Part shown: positions 31,265-39,795 of the stretch, in pieces
Layout of the letters: every line of letters starts with the position of its first letter
Position numbering within the stretch: the first letter of the stretch is position 1
Program-made: the position numbers and the translations under genes
Assembly: GCF_000473045.1 (NCBI RefSeq)
Contig: NZ_AXAY01000029.1
Location: 1 to 64,000 of the forward strand
DNA length: 64,000 bases
DNA from: Bradyrhizobium sp. WSM3983
GTDB lineage: Bacteria > Pseudomonadota > Alphaproteobacteria > Rhizobiales > Xanthobacteraceae
Direction of reading: 5' to 3'
The notes under the pieces: model-generated
Databases searched by the model: none
Seen by the model: the letters and a program-made list of their open reading frames with translations, nothing else
Told to the model about the DNA's origin: nothing

Positions 31265-31697
31265 GCTCTTCCTTCTCCCCTTCTTGTGGGAGAAGGTGGC
31301 GCGGAGCGCCGGATGAGGGGTTGTGTGCTCGCCGCGTTGATCGTCGTGCCGTTCGGGCGGGGCAGCATCGCCTGGTTCTCCTCGATCGCGTTCCTCGCGA
31401 TCGTCATCCTCTGGCGCATCGGCGGCTGCTTGCGGTGTTCTTGCCCAAGCTGCCGCAGCACGCGCGTTAACAAATCTTCTTTCGCTGCATTGCGGCTTCA
31501 CACATCGTTAGCAATTGCGGTGTGCAGCTGCCGCATTTTTGCAACGCTTGCGCCGCATCCGCGTGTACAGTGAGAAAAAATCAACCTTAAAAATTAGGGT
31601 TAAGTGGCGCTTAAGCATTTGGTGCCATCGTCCGCCTGTGAGTTTCCAGAACGTGAGGCATCTGCATTTTGTCTCACCGGCCATAAGGACGAAGCCA
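31265..31697. other. gene-free interval with CTCCCC-type repeat
   Basis: Directly after glmM, TTCTCCCCTTCTTGTGGGAGAA is a short hairpin, followed by GCGGAGCGCC. The rest, to 31697, contains no convincing gene; the short hydrophobic frame near 31300-31460 lacks a ribosome binding site and is not supported. The region upstream of 31698 is AT-richer (TTAACCTTAAAAATTAGGG) and probably carries the porin promoter. Confidence 0.5.
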
Positions 31698-32579
31698 ATG
31701 CGTAGCGTTAAGTCTCTCCTTGCCGCGGGTGCGGCGTCACTGATCTCGTCGATGGCGTTCGCCGCCGATATGCCGATCGCGGCTCCGCCTCCCATGTACG
31801 CCCCGCCCGCCCCGCCCGCCGACTTCGGCGGCTGGTATCTCCGCGGCGACATCGGCTTCAGCAATCAGAGCGTGAAGAACATCCGGAAGTCGGACGAGGC
31901 GGCATATTCCCAGATTGGCTCTCTCACGCAGCAGTCCAATTTCGACACTGCAGGCGTCTTCGGCGTTGGCGTCGGCTATCGCGTCAACAACTGGTTCCGG
32001 ACGGACATCACTGCGCAATATCGGGGCAAGTCCAATCTAAAGGGATCTGACGTCTTTACGGCTTCAGCATTCGGCCTCAACTACAATGGCGTGGACAACT
32101 ATAACGCGAGCAAGTCCGAACTTCTGTTCCTCGCCAATGCCTATGTTGACCTTGGCACCTGGTGGTGCGTTACGCCGTTCATTGGTGCTGGCGTTGGCGC
32201 ATCCCGGGTAGCGATCTCTGGCTTCACCGACGTCGGCTTCAACAATCTCCAGGTCGACGCGCTTGGGAATCACTTTGTCGGAGGGCCACCGGTAGCGAGC
32301 AGCGCGACTACTTTGAACGGCTCGAAGTGGAATTTTGCTTGGGCTGCGCACGCCGGTCTCGCTTATAAGGTCAACCCAAGCCTGACTCTTGAGTTGGCCT
32401 ACAGCTACGTCGATCTTGGAAGCGGAACGACCGGAGTCATTTCGGACTTTACCGGTTTGAATCGGGGTAACACCTTTAAGCTGAACGACATCACCTCGCA
32501 CGACCTGAAGCTCGGCGTGCGCTGGGATCTCAGCAGCCCGCCGGCCTACATGCCGCCGCCGCTCGTCACCAAGGGCTGA
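31698..32579 (+). CDS. Omp31-like outer-membrane beta-barrel protein
   Basis: The 293-residue protein has a signal peptide (KSLLAAGAASLISSMAFAADM) and a Pro-rich stretch (PIAAPPPMYAPPAPPADFGGWYLRGDIGFSN), the hallmark of rhizobial Omp25/31-type proteins. About eight to ten beta strands end with HDLKLGVRWDLS and a short PP tail. It is likely an integral outer-membrane protein. A strong terminator follows, and a second outer-membrane gene lies just downstream. Confidence 0.85.
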   Translation: MRSVKSLLAAGAASLISSMAFAADMPIAAPPPMYAPPAPPADFGGWYLRGDIGFSNQSVKNIRKSDEAAYSQIGSLTQQSNFDTAGVFGVGVGYRVNNWFRTDITAQYRGKSNLKGSDVFTASAFGLNYNGVDNYNASKSELLFLANAYVDLGTWWCVTPFIGAGVGASRVAISGFTDVGFNNLQVDALGNHFVGGPPVASSATTLNGSKWNFAWAAHAGLAYKVNPSLTLELAYSYVDLGSGTTGVISDFTGLNRGNTFKLNDITSHDLKLGVRWDLSSPPAYMPPPLVTKG

Positions 32580-32607
32580 TCACCGGCCTCATCGGTTAAA
32601 GTCTCTT

Positions 32608-32636
32608 AACGGCGCGGGATGATCCCGCGCCGTTTT
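32608..32636 (+). terminator. intrinsic terminator
   Basis: AACGGCGCGGGA (32608-32619) pairs with TCCCGCGCCGTT (32623-32634) across a three-base loop and is followed by TTTT. It ends the porin-like gene at 31698. Confidence 0.88.
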
Positions 32637-32718
32637 GCTTTGCGCATTTTTCATGGTCCGACGGCGACGAAAGCCTCCGGCGCAACCATTGGTTAAGGTT
32701 AACGAGCCATGATCACGA

Positions 32719-33573
32719 ATGAAAGTTCGAGTTCGATGGAGCGTTGCAATGCGTAGGCTTTGGTTGGCGGCGGTGTTGTTAGGGACGGTGTCTGCCGCGC
32801 ACGCGGCCGACATGCCGGATCTGCCGATCCTGCGCGGCGGCTTCACCGACGGTCTGAGCAAGTCCAACGTCAACTGGGAGGGCTTCTATATTGGAGGCCA
32901 GGGCGGCTACGGCACGTCGGACATGAACTTCAAGGGTTCGACGAAGACCGTCGCGGCACATCTCATGTCGGGCCTCGAGATGGAGCAGCAGCAAGGGATC
33001 TCCTCTTGGCCCATCATGGGCAAGGTATCCGTTCACGGTAGCGGCTTTGGCGGCTTTGCCGGCTACAATGCCCAATGGGAGGATGTCGTGTACGGCCTCG
33101 AGCTGAGCTATATCCATGGCAAGTTCGGCGGCTCGCAAACCGACAGCATGTCGCGCTTCTTCACTCTCAGCTCCGGCTACACCGACGGCGTGACCTACGA
33201 GGGCACGGCAACGATGGCGATCTCGGATATGGGAACGCTTCGCGCCCGCGCCGGATATGCCTGGAACGCGTTTCTTCCCTATGTGTTCGGAGGTGTCGCG
33301 CTGGGCCAGGCGAACATCACCCGCACCGCACACATTTATGGTACGCAGGTCAATCCCAGTGCCGCGCCCGGCTTCACCAATGTCCCTTTCGACGTGAGCG
33401 CGACGGACTCGCTGAACAGCCATCTCATCTACGGCTATTCGGGAGGTATCGGTGTTGACGTGATGCTCGCGTCCTGTCTGTTCATGCGCGCAGAATGGGA
33501 GTATGTCCGCTTCTCGTCGGTGATCGATACCAGCATCAATACCGCCAGGATTGGGTTGGGCTATAAGTTCTGA
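32719..33573 (+). CDS. outer-membrane beta-barrel protein
   Basis: The 284-residue protein has a signal peptide (MRRLWLAAVLLGTVSAAHAADM). NVNWEGFYIGGQGGYGTSDM follows, the common first strand of rhizobial outer-membrane barrels, and it ends ARIGLGYKF, a terminal aromatic strand recognised by BamA. An ATG at 32749 is also possible and places the signal immediately. It is a neighbour of the other barrel gene at 31698. No pathway is apparent. Confidence 0.85.
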   Translation: MKVRVRWSVAMRRLWLAAVLLGTVSAAHAADMPDLPILRGGFTDGLSKSNVNWEGFYIGGQGGYGTSDMNFKGSTKTVAAHLMSGLEMEQQQGISSWPIMGKVSVHGSGFGGFAGYNAQWEDVVYGLELSYIHGKFGGSQTDSMSRFFTLSSGYTDGVTYEGTATMAISDMGTLRARAGYAWNAFLPYVFGGVALGQANITRTAHIYGTQVNPSAAPGFTNVPFDVSATDSLNSHLIYGYSGGIGVDVMLASCLFMRAEWEYVRFSSVIDTSINTARIGLGYKF

Positions 33574-33646
33574 TGGTTCTGCGACGCCGTCGGTTGACAG
33601 CATCGCGCCGTCCTGATGCTCTGTCGCCCCAACACAGGGCGAGGCG

Positions 33647-34237
33647 ATGCAGATCTACGGCGACAGCAATTCCGGCAATTGTCTGAAGGTGAAGTGGGTC
33701 TGCGACAAGCTCGCATTGCCTTACCAGTGGATCGACATCGACACCCGCAAGGGCGAGACGCGCACGCCGCAGTTCCTGAAGATGAACGGTGCCGGCCAGG
33801 TCCCGACCATAGCCTTCGACGACGGCCGCACGCTGGCGCAGTCCAACGCGATCATTCGCTATCTCGCCCGCGACAGCGCGCTCGTTCCGGGCGACGCCTT
33901 TGCTGCCGCCAAGATGGACGAATGGCTGTTCTGGGAGCAGTACAGCCACGAGCCCTACATCGCGGTGTGCCGCTTTCAGCTGGTCTATCTCGGCAAGGAT
34001 GCCTCAGAGCTCGACCCAGAGAAGGTCAAGCGCGGCTATGCGGCGCTCGACCGCATGGAGGCGCATCTGGCCACGAGCCGCTTTTTCGCGGGCGATGAGG
34101 TTTCGCTCGCTGACGTCTCGCTGCTCGCCTATACCCGCCTCGCGCATGAAGGCGATTTTGATCTCGGCCGTTATGCCGCCATCTCTCGCTGGATCACTGA
34201 GGCCGAGGCTTATCTCGGTCTATCGCCGGCACGCTGA
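33647..34237 (+). CDS. glutathione S-transferase
   Basis: The 196-residue GST has the thioredoxin-like domain MQIYGDSNSGNCLKVKWVCDKLALPYQWIDID with Ser/Asn at the catalytic position. NGAGQVPTIAFDDGRTLAQSNAIIRYLARD (cis-Pro and gamma-Glu-binding Glu/Ser region) follows, then a helical C-domain with SLADVSLLAYTRLAHEGDFDLGRY. It is 46 bases upstream of a GNAT gene. The substrate is unknown. Confidence 0.88.
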   Translation: MQIYGDSNSGNCLKVKWVCDKLALPYQWIDIDTRKGETRTPQFLKMNGAGQVPTIAFDDGRTLAQSNAIIRYLARDSALVPGDAFAAAKMDEWLFWEQYSHEPYIAVCRFQLVYLGKDASELDPEKVKRGYAALDRMEAHLATSRFFAGDEVSLADVSLLAYTRLAHEGDFDLGRYAAISRWITEAEAYLGLSPAR

Positions 34238-34282
34238 GTCCCGCGCGCCGAGTCGCTGGCGCTGAGTCCTGGAGTTTCCCCT

Positions 34283-34747
34283 ATGAACGATAAGTCCGTC
34301 TCCATCCGTCCCGCGCGCCGCGAGGACGTTCCCGCGATGGTGGCGATGCTCGCCGACGATCATCTCGGCCGCGCCCGCGAGCGCGTCGAATATCCGCTGC
34401 CTGCCGTCTATTACCATGCGTTCGAACGGATCGAGCGCGACCAGAACCTCACGCTCGTGGTTGCCGAAAGCGAGGGCAGGGTGGTCGGCTGTCTGCAACT
34501 CGCGGTGCTCGCCGGCATCAGCTCGCAGGGCGGCATCCGCGGTCTGCTCGAGGATGTCCGTGTTGCCACCGATTGCCGCAGCCGCGGCATCGGCGAGCAA
34601 TTGGTGCAATGGGCGATCACGGAAGCCAAAGCGCGCGGCTGCAATCTGGTCGAATTGCTGACGCATTCGAGCCGAGCCGACGCGCAGCGCTTCTACAAGC
34701 GTCTCGGATTTGCGCTGAGCCACGCGGGCATGACTGTGCGTTTTTGA
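34283..34747 (+). CDS. GNAT-family N-acetyltransferase
   Basis: The 154-residue acetyltransferase has ARREDVPAMVAMLADDHLG at the N-terminus, and RGLLEDVRVATDCRSRGIGEQLVQWAITEAKARGCNLVELLTHSSRADAQRFYKRLGFA with the acetyl-CoA loop (RSRGIG) and the C-terminal FYKRLGF motif. It is likely co-transcribed with the GST gene. The substrate is not inferable. Confidence 0.88.
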   Translation: MNDKSVSIRPARREDVPAMVAMLADDHLGRARERVEYPLPAVYYHAFERIERDQNLTLVVAESEGRVVGCLQLAVLAGISSQGGIRGLLEDVRVATDCRSRGIGEQLVQWAITEAKARGCNLVELLTHSSRADAQRFYKRLGFALSHAGMTVRF

Positions 34748-34857
34748 TGCAGGTCGTGGCGAGCGTTGCGCAAGCTACATAATCGGATCGCGCGTTCATT
34801 CATCTTAACAGCTGATAAACTACCCGTTCGTCGTTCACGTTGATCGAGGAACGAACG

Positions 34858-35112
34858 GTGCTACCGCTGCGTCTGAAACCGGGCTCGGTCGGTTCGGGGA
34901 TTTCGATGAACAGCTATTCCATGATCAAGGTCGGCAACGACTACGTTGTGCAGGCCAACGACAAATGCATTTTGAAAGTCGGCAGCCGCCGCCGCGCCGC
35001 GCAATTGATCAGCGAGGCCACGGACTTGCTGAATGCACTCGCCGTGGTCGAAGCGCCGGACATTGCGCCGGAGGCGCCATCACTCGCGCGTGAGGCCCCT
35101 GAACTTCCTTGA
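34858..35112 (+). CDS. conserved hypothetical protein
   Basis: The protein is 84 residues from a GTG at 34858, with GAGGA seven bases upstream. A later ATG at 34906 gives MNSYSMIKVGNDYVVQANDKCILKVGSRRRAAQLISEATDLLNAL, the conserved-looking part: a beta hairpin and a helix. The tail is Pro/Ala/Glu rich. It is immediately upstream of the serC RNA leader. Function unknown. Confidence 0.6.
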   Translation: MLPLRLKPGSVGSGISMNSYSMIKVGNDYVVQANDKCILKVGSRRRAAQLISEATDLLNALAVVEAPDIAPEAPSLAREAPELP

Positions 35113-35117
35113 CTGGT

Positions 35118-35188
35118 CTTCCCGTTTCCCGTATCAGCCGCGGCGGGACACCTCCCCCCAACGGGAGGCTTACTATCTGGAAGGGTAG
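35118..35188 (+). ncRNA. serC-type RNA leader (candidate cis-regulatory element)
   Basis: The 70 bases before serC can form three hairpins: TCCCG/CGGGA (35120-35124 with 35144-35148), CCTCCC/GGGAGG (35151-35156 with 35163-35168), and CTATC/GGTAG (35173-35177 with 35184-35188). The last holds the Shine-Dalgarno GGAAGGG in its loop and stem. A conserved serC RNA motif upstream of serC-serA is known in alphaproteobacteria, and gene context and SD sequestration fit. I matched it by position and structure, not by covariance model. Confidence 0.6.
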
Positions 35189-35191
35189 ATG

Positions 35192-36364
35192 ATGACTGTA
35201 GCGAAGCCCGCTTCGCGGCCGACCGTGCCGCATTTCTCCTCCGGCCCCTGCGCCAAGCGCCCCGGCTGGAACGCCCAAAATCTCAAGGACGCAGCGCTCG
35301 GCCGTTCGCATCGCGCGAAGGTCGGCAAGACCAAGCTCAAGCTCGCGATCGATCTGACGCGCGAAGTGCTTGAAGTGCCGGCCGATTATCGCATCGGCAT
35401 CGTGCCGGCGTCGGATACCGGCGCGGTCGAGATGGCGCTGTGGTCGCTGCTCGGGGCAAAGCCCGTCACCACGCTCGCCTGGGAATCGTTCGGCGAGGGC
35501 TGGGTCAGCGACATCGTCAAGGAATTGAAGCTCAAGGACGTCACCAAGCTGAACGCGGCTTACGGTGAGATTCCCGATCTCTCCAAGGTCGACCCCAAGA
35601 GCGACGTCGTCTTTACCTGGAACGGCACCACCTCCGGTGTGCGCGTGCCGAACGCCGACTGGATCAGCGCAACCCGCGAAGGCCTGACCATTTGCGACGC
35701 GACGTCGGCCGCCTTCGCGCAAGCTCTCGACTGGGCCAAGCTCGACGTCGTCACCTTCTCCTGGCAGAAGGCGCTCGGCGGCGAGGCTGCGCATGGCATG
35801 CTGATCCTGTCGCCCCGCGCGGTGGAACGGCTCGAGACCTACAAGCCGGCGTGGCCGCTGCCGAAGATCTTCCGCATGACCAAGGGCGGCAAGATCAACG
35901 AAGGCATCTTCGTCGGCGAGACCATCAACACGCCGTCGATGCTCTGCGTCGAGGATTATCTCGACGCGCTGACCTGGGCGAGGTCAATCGGCGGCCTCAA
36001 GGCGCTGATCGGTCGCGCCGACGCCAACACCAAGGTGCTGGCCGACTGGAAGGCAAAGACGCCCTGGATCGACTTCCTGGCCAAGGACGCTTCGATCCGC
36101 TCCAACACCTCGGTGTGCCTGAAGTTCACCGATCCCGCGATCACCTCGCTCTCGGAGGACGCGCAAGCTGAGTTCTCCAAGAAGCTGGTCGCGCTGGTCG
36201 AGAAGGAAGGCGCCGGCTACGACTTCGCGTACTACCGCGATGCGCCGGCGGGCCTGCGCATCTGGTGCGGCGCCACCGTCGAGGCCAAGGACGTCGAGCT
36301 GCTGACGCAGTGGATCGACTGGGCTTTTGCCGAGACCAGGGCGCAGCTCGCCAAGGCAGCCTAA
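35192..36364 (+). CDS. serC: phosphoserine aminotransferase
   Basis: This 390-residue PLP enzyme carries out the second step of serine synthesis, 3-phosphohydroxypyruvate plus glutamate to O-phosphoserine. Seen: PHFSSGPCAKRPGWN, GIVPASDTGAVEMALWSLLG, WNGTTSGVRVPN, and FSWQKALGGEAAHGM with the Schiff-base Lys, plus PLPKIFRMTKGGK and NTPSMLCVEDYLDAL. This is the alphaproteobacterial SerC type rather than the E. coli type. The SD is six bases before the ATG at 35192; the ATG at 35189 is too close to it. serA follows. Confidence 0.95.
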   Translation: MTVAKPASRPTVPHFSSGPCAKRPGWNAQNLKDAALGRSHRAKVGKTKLKLAIDLTREVLEVPADYRIGIVPASDTGAVEMALWSLLGAKPVTTLAWESFGEGWVSDIVKELKLKDVTKLNAAYGEIPDLSKVDPKSDVVFTWNGTTSGVRVPNADWISATREGLTICDATSAAFAQALDWAKLDVVTFSWQKALGGEAAHGMLILSPRAVERLETYKPAWPLPKIFRMTKGGKINEGIFVGETINTPSMLCVEDYLDALTWARSIGGLKALIGRADANTKVLADWKAKTPWIDFLAKDASIRSNTSVCLKFTDPAITSLSEDAQAEFSKKLVALVEKEGAGYDFAYYRDAPAGLRIWCGATVEAKDVELLTQWIDWAFAETRAQLAKAA

Positions 36365-36370
36365 GTCTTT

Positions 36371-36520
36371 GACCCTCCCCTGGAGGGGGAGGGTCGACGC
36401 ACCGTCAGGTGCGTCGGGGTGGGGGTGATCTCTCCACACCGCGCACCGGCAATTTTCTTTGTTGCGGCTTCACCCCACCCCGGCGCTTCGCGCCGACCCT
36501 CCCCCTCCAGGGGAGGGTGT
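36371..36520. repeat. 150-bp inverted repeat between serC and serA
   Basis: GACCCTCCCCTGGAGGGGGAGGGTC at the left and GACCCTCCCCCTCCAGGGGAGGG at the right are both hairpins and inverted copies of each other. The inside reads GTGCGTCGGGGTGGGGG versus CACCCCACCCCGGCGC. The mRNA could fold into one long stem with a loop in the AT-richer centre (AATTTTCTTTGTTG). It lies inside a presumed serC-serA operon. Confidence 0.75.
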
Positions 36521-36538
36521 GAAGGAAGACACATTCCC

Positions 36539-38128
36539 ATGACCAAACCCAAAGTTCTCATTTCCGACGCGCTCTCGCCCGCTGCCGTGCAGATCTTCAA
36601 AGACCGCGGCGTCGAGGTCGACTTCCAGCCCAATCTCGGCAAGGACAAGGACAAGCTTGCCGAGATCATCGGCAATTACGACGGCCTCGCGATCCGCTCC
36701 GCGACGAAAGCGACCGCCAAGATCCTGGAGAAGGCCACCAACCTCAAGGTGATCGGCCGCGCCGGCATCGGCGTCGACAATGTCGAGATTCCGGCCGCGA
36801 CCGCCAAGGGCATCATCGTGATGAACACGCCGTTCGGCAATTCGATCACGACCGCCGAGCACGCCATCACCTTGATGCTGGCGCTGGCCCGCGAGATCCC
36901 GCAGGCCGACGCCTCGACCCAGGCCGGCAAGTGGGAGAAGAACCGCTTCATGGGCGTCGAGATCACCGGCAAGGTGTTAGGGGTGGTCGGCTGCGGCAAT
37001 ATCGGCTCGATCGTCGCCGATCGCGCGCTCGGCCTGCGCATGAAGGTGGTTGCGTTCGATCCGTTCCTGTCGCCGGAGCGCGCCAAGGACATCGGCGTCG
37101 AAAAGGTCGACCTCGATGATCTCCTCAAGCGCGCCGACTTCATCACGCTGCATACGCCGCTGACCGAGAAGACCAGGAACATCATCGACGCATCGGCGAT
37201 TGCCAAGATGAAGAAGGGCGTGCGCCTGATCAACTGCGCCCGCGGCGGCCTCGTCGACGAGCAGGCGGTGGTCGATGCGCTCAATTCCAAGCACATTGCC
37301 GGCGCCGCCTTCGACGTCTTCGTCGAGGAGCCGGCGAATACCAACGTGCTGTTCGGCCATCCCAACGTGATCTGCACCCCGCATCTCGGCGCCTCCACCA
37401 CGGAAGCGCAGGAAAACGTCGCGCTGCAGGTCGCCGAGCAGATGTCGGACTATCTGCTCACCGGCGCGATCTCGAACGCGGTGAACTTCCCCTCGATCAC
37501 CGCGGAAGAAGCGCCGAAGCTGAAGCCGTTCATCGCGCTTGCCGAGAAGCTCGGCTCGTTTGCTGGCCAGCTCACCGAGACCGGCATCCTCAAGGTCGAG
37601 ATCACCTATGAGGGCCACGTCGCCGAGATGAAGATCAAGGCGATCACGTCGGCCGTGCTGTCGGGCCTGCTGCGGCCGATGCTGGGCGAGGTCAACGTGG
37701 TGTCCGCGCCGGTCGTCGCCAAGGAGCGCGGCATGGTGGTGGACGAGATCGTGCGCGCCGCGCAGAGCGACTATGAAAGCCTGATCACCGTGACGGTTGC
37801 GACCGAACGCCAGGAGCGCTCGGTCTCCGGCACCGTCTATCACGATGGCAAGCCGCGCCTCGTCGACATCAAGGGCATCCGCGTCGACGCCGAGTTCGGC
37901 AAGTCGATGATCTACGTCACCAACGAGGACAAGCCGGGCTTCATCGGCCATTTCGCTGGCCTTTTGGGCGACGCCAAGGTCAACATCGCGACCTTCCATC
38001 TCGGCCGCGTCGAGCAGGGCGGCGACGCCATCGCGCTCGTCGAGGTCGACGGCGCGGTGCCGGCGGACGTGCTCGCCAAGGTGCAGGCGCTGCCGCAGGT
38101 CAAGCAGGTCAAGGCGCTGACGTTCTGA
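36539..38128 (+). CDS. serA: D-3-phosphoglycerate dehydrogenase
   Basis: The 529-residue NAD-dependent enzyme carries out the first committed step of serine synthesis. The N-domain begins PKVLISDALSPAAVQIF. The Rossmann motif is GVVGCGNIGSIVADRALG. Catalytic residues are in NCARGGLVDE (Arg), DVFVEEP (Glu) and CTPHLGASTTEAQ (His). The long form has an intervening (ASB) domain and a C-terminal ACT domain (MIYVTNEDKPGFIGHFAGLLGD ... VDGAVPADVLAKV), the usual serine-binding module. It is downstream of serC, separated by a large repeat. Confidence 0.97.
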   Translation: MTKPKVLISDALSPAAVQIFKDRGVEVDFQPNLGKDKDKLAEIIGNYDGLAIRSATKATAKILEKATNLKVIGRAGIGVDNVEIPAATAKGIIVMNTPFGNSITTAEHAITLMLALAREIPQADASTQAGKWEKNRFMGVEITGKVLGVVGCGNIGSIVADRALGLRMKVVAFDPFLSPERAKDIGVEKVDLDDLLKRADFITLHTPLTEKTRNIIDASAIAKMKKGVRLINCARGGLVDEQAVVDALNSKHIAGAAFDVFVEEPANTNVLFGHPNVICTPHLGASTTEAQENVALQVAEQMSDYLLTGAISNAVNFPSITAEEAPKLKPFIALAEKLGSFAGQLTETGILKVEITYEGHVAEMKIKAITSAVLSGLLRPMLGEVNVVSAPVVAKERGMVVDEIVRAAQSDYESLITVTVATERQERSVSGTVYHDGKPRLVDIKGIRVDAEFGKSMIYVTNEDKPGFIGHFAGLLGDAKVNIATFHLGRVEQGGDAIALVEVDGAVPADVLAKVQALPQVKQVKALTF

Positions 38129-38223
38129 TCCTTCACCTCTCCCCGCTGGGGCGAGGTGACGCAGAAAGTCGATAGAGTCGGATTTTATCGCGCCTGTCTC
38201 CGACATATTCCGACGCGCGGAAC

Positions 38224-38259
38224 AACGCCGCCTTCTCGCGAGGGCGGCGTTTTTATTTT
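38224..38259 (+). terminator. intrinsic terminator of serA
   Basis: AACGCCGCC (38224-38232) pairs with GGCGGCGTT (38243-38251) and runs into TTTATTTT. It lies about 95 bases past the serA stop, after a CTCTCCCC-type repeat at 38135-38160. Confidence 0.85.
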
Positions 38260-38347
38260 CCCGACGGCCCGGACTTGTGTACCAATGGCGTCAGGACAAT
38301 TCGTTCAGAGGACGCTCCGTTCAAAACGTTCGGTAAGGGAGAAAACA

Positions 38348-39520
38348 ATGCGTGAAGCCGTCATCGTTTCCTACGCGCGCACGGGCCTGGCAAAATCCGG
38401 CCGCGGCGGGTTCAACATCACGCCGCCAATGTCGCTCGCGGCGCACGCCATTCACCACGCAGTCGATCGCGCCGGCGTCGACAAGGATTATGTCGAGGAC
38501 TGCTATCTCGGCAATTGCGCCCATGGCGCGCCGAACATCGGCCGTCAGGCCGCGCTGCTCGCAGGCATGCCGACGTCGACCGGCGGCGTCTCGGTGAACC
38601 GCTTCTGCTCCTCGGGCCTCCAGACCATCGCGATGGCCGCCAACTCGATCCGCTCCGACGGTGCCGACTGCATCGTCGCCGGCGGCGTCGAGAGCATCTC
38701 GATGCCGGGCGGCGGCACGCCGAAGGAGTCGATTGATCCGGAGCTGCTCAAGACAGCACCGGACATCTTCATGGCGATGATCGACACCGCCGACATCGTC
38801 GCGGAGCGCTACAAGCTCAGCCGCGAATACCAGGACGAGTATTCGCTGGAGTCGCAGCGCCGCATGGCCGCGGCGCAGCAGGCGGGCAAGTTCAAGGACG
38901 AGATCGTCCCGATGAAGACCAAGATGAAAGTGGTCGACAAGGCGACCAAGGCCGAGAGCATTGTCGACTACGTTGTCGATCGCGACGAGTGCAATCGCCC
39001 TGAAACCACGCTGGAAGGATTGGCAAAACTCGAGCCGGTGAAGGGGCCCGGCAAGTTCGTCACCGCCGGCAATGCCAGCCAGCTCTCCGACGGCGCCGCC
39101 GCCGTGGTGCTGATGGAAGCCAAGGATGCTGAGAAGCGCGGCCTCAAGCCGCTCGGCCGCTTCGTCGCCTGGGCAGCCGCAGGCTGCGAGCCGGACGAGA
39201 TGGGCATCGGCCCGATCTTCGCCGTGCCAAAATTGTTGAAGCGTCACGGCCTGAAGATCGACGACATCGATCTCTGGGAGCTCAACGAGGCCTTCGCCAG
39301 CCAGTGCCTCTACTCGCGCGACAAGCTCGGCATCGATCCCGAGAAATACAACGTCAACGGCGGCTCGATCGCGATTGGCCATCCCTTCGGCATGACCGGC
39401 GCCCGTCTCACCGGCCATTTGCTGCAGGAAGGCGCCCGCCGCAAGGCCAAGTGGGGCGTCGTCACCATGTGCATCGGTGGCGGCCAGGGCGGCGCCGGCC
39501 TGTTCGAGATCTACAGCTGA
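38348..39520 (+). CDS. acetyl-CoA acetyltransferase (thiolase)
   Basis: The 390-residue thiolase has VNRFCSSGLQTIAMAANSI with the acyl-accepting Cys near residue 90, NEAFASQ, GGSIAIGHPFGMTGARLTG with the His, and TMCIGGGQGGAGLFE with the second Cys. Both active-site cysteines and the His are intact. The group cannot distinguish biosynthetic (acetoacetyl-CoA, PHB) from beta-oxidative activity; the single gene without an adjacent dehydrogenase leaves it open. The frame is open upstream to 38156, but the ATG at 38348 is canonical. Confidence 0.93.
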   Translation: MREAVIVSYARTGLAKSGRGGFNITPPMSLAAHAIHHAVDRAGVDKDYVEDCYLGNCAHGAPNIGRQAALLAGMPTSTGGVSVNRFCSSGLQTIAMAANSIRSDGADCIVAGGVESISMPGGGTPKESIDPELLKTAPDIFMAMIDTADIVAERYKLSREYQDEYSLESQRRMAAAQQAGKFKDEIVPMKTKMKVVDKATKAESIVDYVVDRDECNRPETTLEGLAKLEPVKGPGKFVTAGNASQLSDGAAAVVLMEAKDAEKRGLKPLGRFVAWAAAGCEPDEMGIGPIFAVPKLLKRHGLKIDDIDLWELNEAFASQCLYSRDKLGIDPEKYNVNGGSIAIGHPFGMTGARLTGHLLQEGARRKAKWGVVTMCIGGGQGGAGLFEIYS

Positions 39521-39539
39521 TCTGAACGCCTGACATGTG

Positions 39540-39573
39540 AAAGGCACGGCGCCCCAAGAGCCGTGCCTTTTTC
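39540..39573 (+). terminator. intrinsic terminator of the thiolase gene
   Basis: AAAGGCACGGC (39540-39550) pairs with GCCGTGCCTTT (39560-39570) and is followed by TTTC. It lies 19 bases past the stop codon. Confidence 0.9.
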
Positions 39574-39795
39574 GTTGCGCATCCAGCGCCGCGAAACTAT
39601 ATAGGCCCCGTCGGAAAAGGCAGATTTGGTCTGGTAAGCCCAAATCCTTTCGGTAACGAAAGCTCTGGTCTTTGGCCTTGTGCACGAGATCCCCGCGACG
39701 AACATCGGGCGCCAAGCAGGCGCTCAATCGTTCGTCCGTGTGATTCTCGCAGCCCTGGGAACGCTCCGGTCGAACATCGACCACAGGAGCGTCTC

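Noticed and set aside
31286..31573. 95-codon hydrophobic frame after glmM
   Set aside because: It starts within a repeat, has no ribosome binding site, and its composition follows the CTCCCC-type repeat rather than a protein family.
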